Positions 6,798-8,838 of a stretch of DNA of 8,838 nt are shown here, piece after piece. Below the pieces are notes generated by a model. It saw nothing but the letters and a program-made list of their open reading frames with translations, ran no database searches and had not been told where the DNA came from. The position numbers were made by a program, and so were the translations under genes. This stretch comes from Candidatus Coatesiibacteriota bacterium. GTDB lineage: Bacteria; RBG-13-66-14. Each line of letters starts with the position of its first letter. Position 1 is the first letter of the stretch. Where the stretch lies: contig DAOVLG010000050.1 of assembly GCA_030631385.1 (NCBI GenBank), forward strand, positions 1 to 8,838. The letters are read 5' to 3'.

Positions 6798-6862
6798 GTA
6801 GGGTCGCCCCTCTGCGGGCGACCGCGTAATTAAATCGGTGGGGCGTAGAAGCCCCACCCTAA
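6798..6862. repeat. Composite double-hairpin repeat, copy 2
   Basis: Same plan and orientation as the copy at 6177-6229. Outer arms are GTAGGG (6798-6803) and CCCTA (6857-6861). Hairpin A is GTCGCCC (6803-6809) with GGGCGAC (6816-6822), loop of 6. Hairpin B is GGTGGGGC (6837-6844) with GCCCCACC (6851-6858), loop GTAGAA. The spacer between hairpins is 14 bases and AT-rich, against 3 bases in copy 1. Differences between copies fall in pairs: C/G became G/C in the outer stem and C-G became T-A in stem B. It starts 4 bases after the lptC stop and could act as that gene's 3' structure, though no T tract follows. Confidence 0.8.
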
Positions 6863-7017
6863 AGCTCCTGTCGGCGTCGGGAGAGCCGGTGATGGGCGAT
6901 TCGCCGGTGCGCAACGGCTCCCGTCCGATTGCTGTGTCCTCTGTCAGTACCACATTGACGACGGCGGCCACATGCGTAACTGCGTACCGATCGTCTACGA
7001 CGAACGGACGCGCGTGA

Positions 7018-7752
7018 GCGGCGGCTGGCTTCGAGGTTTACAGGTTCCACGCCTGTTCCCCGACGCCGGATTGGACGCCCGACGGCCTCTGGTTCGGTAT
7101 AGACACGCCGGGGTCGGTCTTCGGGGTGGACCTCTCCCCCGCGGGTGAGTACGTGGTCAGCGCCGGCAAGGGGGTGCACGCCAATCGCATGGGCTCCGGC
7201 GGCGACGTGTTCGCCTGCGCACATTGATGCCGAGTCCGACCTCGAGGTATCCCTCTTCGAAGTCGAGGAGGGGGTCCTGCTCCGCTGGTCCGCCGAAGGC
7301 GCCGTTGGAGTGGAGATGTTCCGAGACGGCTTCACCCTCGCGCAGGACATGCTCAAATCCCGGGGCATCTATTACGATTCGGGGTTGGAAGCGGGGGGTG
7401 CGTACAGCTATGTGCTGCACGCCTACGGTGAAGAGGGTGGATACGTTGAGGTCGAATCGTCCGAGGTGGAGATCACCTCTGACGTGGACGGGTTCGGAGG
7501 CTCAGGGAATCCTACCCGAATCCCGCTTTCTGCGGGGTTACCTTCGACTACAACCTGCCCTCCGACTGCCCCGTTGAACTAACGGTGTACGACCTCTCGG
7601 GACGCCGGGTGGCCAAGCTTGTCAACAATGAGCAATCCGCAGGTCGGCATGAGATTGTCTGGAGCTGCGAACGGGCGGCTTCGGGCGTTTAGAAGTGCAG
7701 GGCGATGGCTGGAGCCAAAAGCATCCTAGAGACTTTTGTAATCGCCCGTTAA
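7018..7752 (+). pseudogene. Decayed secreted protein: propeller-like piece, FN3-like piece, sorting-type C-terminus
   Basis: Coding signal runs through several frames. Frame 1, 7018-7224, reads like a beta-propeller blade (WTPDGLWFGIDTPGS, then VDLSPAGEYVVSAGKGV) and hits TGA at 7225. Frame 2, about 7221-7513, reads LFEVEEGVLLRWSAEG and AYSYVLHAYGEEGGYVEVES, an FN3/Ig-like pattern. Frame 1 resumes from 7514 with FDYNLPSDCPVELTVYDLSG, then RRVAKLV and GRHEIVW, the FlgD-like or type IX sorting-domain pattern. A single missing base at 7513/7514 explains the second shift, because restoring a T gives NPYPNP, the usual opening of such domains. The TAG at 7690-7692 falls where these domains have Tyr in GVY; beyond it the frame continues to a natural-looking end at 7752. 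Sequence from 6863 to 7017 may hold a more decayed part in frame 3 (IDDGGHMRNCVPIVYDE), but this is uncertain, and no signal peptide or start is visible. Confidence 0.75.
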
Positions 7753-7835
7753 CCATACCGGCCGGGGGTAGAAAAGAGGCGGACGCCATCGCCGCCCGCC
7801 CGTGACAACGCCGGTGAGGATAATGCGCTCCCTTG

Positions 7836-7844
7836 TGTTAGACT
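7836..7844 (+). promoter_or_regulatory. Possible extended -10 element before the DUF58 gene
   Basis: TGTTAGACT fits an extended -10 (TGn then TAGACT) and ends 19 bases before the DUF58 ATG. No -35 at the proper spacing is evident. The upstream gene is dead, so DUF58 needs a promoter nearby; the match itself is weak. Confidence 0.25.
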
Positions 7845-7863
7845 CACCGCGAAAGCCGAACCG

Positions 7864-8802
7864 ATGGTCATGGTTTCCGAATTCAACCCGCTCGATCCGG
7901 CCACGGCGGCCTCCGTCGGCGACCTCCGCCTGCGGGCGCGTCTGGTGGTGGAGGGCCTCCTGGCCGGTCTGCACCGTTCCCCCCTGCGCGGGGTGGCCCA
8001 GGAGTTCGTCGAACACCGCCCCTACCGGCCCGGTGACGAGCCCCGGCTGGTGGACTGGCGGGTCTGGGCCAAGACCGACCGGCTCTACGTCAAGAACTAC
8101 GAGCAGGAGACCGATCTGCGCTGCTGGTTGGTGGTGGACACCTCGGCCTCGATGGGCTACGCGGGTGAGCGTTCGGGTGGTGTGGCGAAGCTGGGCTACA
8201 CGGTGAGCCTGGCGGCCGCCCTGTCTTACATCGTGGTCCGCCAGGGGGACAACCTGGCGTTGGCCGGCTTTGGTGAGGGAATCGAGCCCTACCTGCCCCC
8301 GCGGAGAGGACCGCTGCAGTTGTCGGTCGTCCTCACCGCCCTTGGCAACCTCAGGGCGGACGGCTTGACCGACTTCGCCGTCCTGGCCCGGGAGCTCGCC
8401 GCGAGGTCCACGCGCCGCGGCCTCTTCGTCGTCATCTCGGACCTCTGGGGTGATCCCGAGGTTCTCGGCACGTCGCTTGCGGCCCTGGCGGCCAGAAAGC
8501 ACGAACTCATCTGCCTGCACGTGTTGGATCGGGATGAGGTTGAGCCCGACTTCCGGGGTGCTCTTCTGTTGGAGGATGCGGAGGATATGAGCCGCCTGCC
8601 GGTGGACGGCGAGGCGCTCGCCCTCCGCTACCGCCGGCGCGCCAGGGAGCATTTCACCGAGCTTTCCGCCCGTCTCCGCTCGGCGGGCGTTGATTACCTC
8701 CGCCTGATCACCGATGAGCCCTTCACCGGTCCGCTCCGCCGCTTTCTCTACCGGAGGGCACGCTTGATCGCCGCGGTGAAACGCCGAACCGTTAGGCGGT
8801 AG
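7864..8802 (+). CDS. DUF58 protein with von Willebrand A-like domain
   Basis: A 312-residue protein of the DUF58 family (called YeaD2 in some databases). The N-terminal part carries the family core: GLHRSPLRGVAQEFVEHRPY (about 35-54), RPGDEPRLVDWRVWAKTDRL (about 55-74) and VKNYEQETDLRCWLVVD. It runs into a metal-ion-dependent adhesion motif, DTSAS at 92-96, with T169 (GLTDF) and D193 (ISDLWGD) at the other expected metal-site positions, so the vWA site looks intact. There is no transmembrane segment, so it is probably cytoplasmic. DUF58 proteins usually sit with a MoxR AAA+ ATPase and BatA/BatB-type membrane proteins and are thought to help assembly or stress tolerance at the envelope; the exact function is not established. 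ATG 7864 is used and ATG 7870 is equally possible; neither has a clear ribosome-binding site. A BatA-like gene follows after 2 bases, but no MoxR gene is immediately upstream. Confidence 0.9.
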   Translation: MVMVSEFNPLDPATAASVGDLRLRARLVVEGLLAGLHRSPLRGVAQEFVEHRPYRPGDEPRLVDWRVWAKTDRLYVKNYEQETDLRCWLVVDTSASMGYAGERSGGVAKLGYTVSLAAALSYIVVRQGDNLALAGFGEGIEPYLPPRRGPLQLSVVLTALGNLRADGLTDFAVLARELAARSTRRGLFVVISDLWGDPEVLGTSLAALAARKHELICLHVLDRDEVEPDFRGALLLEDAEDMSRLPVDGEALALRYRRRAREHFTELSARLRSAGVDYLRLITDEPFTGPLRRFLYRRARLIAAVKRRTVRR

Positions 8803-8804
8803 CC

Positions 8805-8838
8805 TTGCTGCACCTCTCCACCCCCTGGATGCTCCTCG
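8805..8838 (+). CDS. N-terminus of a BatA-type aerotolerance membrane protein (partial)
   Basis: A TTG at 8805, 2 bases after the DUF58 stop and with AGGCGGT at 8794-8800 as a plausible ribosome-binding site, opens a frame reading (M)LHLSTPWMLL to the window edge. BatA-type proteins (Aerotolerance regulator N-terminal domain) typically begin with a short 'ml.fl.PW.L' sequence leading into the first membrane helix, and they commonly follow DUF58 genes. With only 11 codons visible, the call rests on position plus this short pattern. The ATG at 8829 is an alternative start, but it would remove the recognisable motif. Confidence 0.6.
   Translation, partial: MLHLSTPWMLL

Noticed and set aside
7145..7582. 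Open frame of 145 codons as an intact gene
   Set aside because: Its first codons and last codons read out of frame relative to recognisable protein patterns. Only the middle is real coding sequence, so it is part of the pseudogene.
7690..7692. TAG as a recoded amino acid (genetic code change or readthrough)
   Set aside because: TAG ends the gene tail at 73, the lipoprotein, the third glycosyltransferase and the DUF58 gene, and the same pseudogene has frameshifts. Simple decay explains it.
7670..7793. Interleaved inverted repeats: AACGGGCG with CGCCCGTT (7670-7677 and 7743-7750), and GGCGATGGC with GCCATCGCC (7701-7709 and 7785-7793)
   Set aside because: Arms are short, far apart and cross each other. 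One pair lies partly within decayed coding sequence, and such matches are expected by chance at this GC content.
7771..7796. Terminator-like hairpin read on the minus strand (GGCGG/CCGCC followed by a T-rich run)
   Set aside because: No minus-strand gene is supported nearby for it to terminate, and the stem is only 5 bp with a 9-base loop.
7726..8652. Long minus-strand open frame of 308 codons opposite the DUF58 gene
   Set aside because: The plus strand carries a recognisable DUF58 protein with intact metal-site residues. The antisense frame is a shadow caused by GC-rich codon use and shows no family pattern.

Overview
The window looks like chromosomal DNA from a GC-rich, Gram-negative (diderm) bacterium, probably an uncultured lineage. 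The signs are an LptC-type lipopolysaccharide-export protein, a lipobox protein, a tandem set of surface-polysaccharide glycosyltransferases, and a decayed secreted protein whose C-terminus resembles the NPxPNP-type sorting or FlgD-like domains common in Bacteroidetes-superphylum and candidate-phylum genomes. I cannot fix the phylum from sequence alone. All intact genes are on the + strand. TTG and GTG starts are frequent, and TAG serves as a normal stop several times.

Layout. 1-75: C-terminal tail of an unidentified gene. 85-360: an S4-domain RNA-binding protein closely resembling RqcP (YabO). 385-2085: a large DUF3352-like lipoprotein with an extra C-terminal membrane helix, followed by a Rho-independent terminator (2131-2155). 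2226-2438: a truncated glycosyltransferase N-terminus, a remnant. 2420-6073: three family-4-type glycosyltransferases with overlapping stop and start codons, surely one operon for a cell-surface glycan. 6145-6229: a perfect 20-bp palindrome and a composite double-hairpin repeat. 6245-6793: an LptC-like gene. 6798-6862: a second copy of the double-hairpin repeat. 7018-7752: a frameshifted and nonsense-mutated secreted-protein pseudogene. 7864-8802: a DUF58/von Willebrand A-like protein. 8805 to the window edge: the start of what looks like a BatA-type membrane protein.

How the genes fit together. Most of the window concerns the cell envelope: polysaccharide synthesis, LPS transport, a membrane-tethered lipoprotein, and the start of a Bat-type (DUF58-BatA) cluster. 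No phage, CRISPR, toxin-antitoxin or transposase gene is visible, and I see no complete novel multi-gene system. The most unusual signal is the pair of structured repeats closely bracketing lptC. Their arms differ by compensating base changes, which suggests that their folded shape is maintained, as RNA or as single-stranded DNA.
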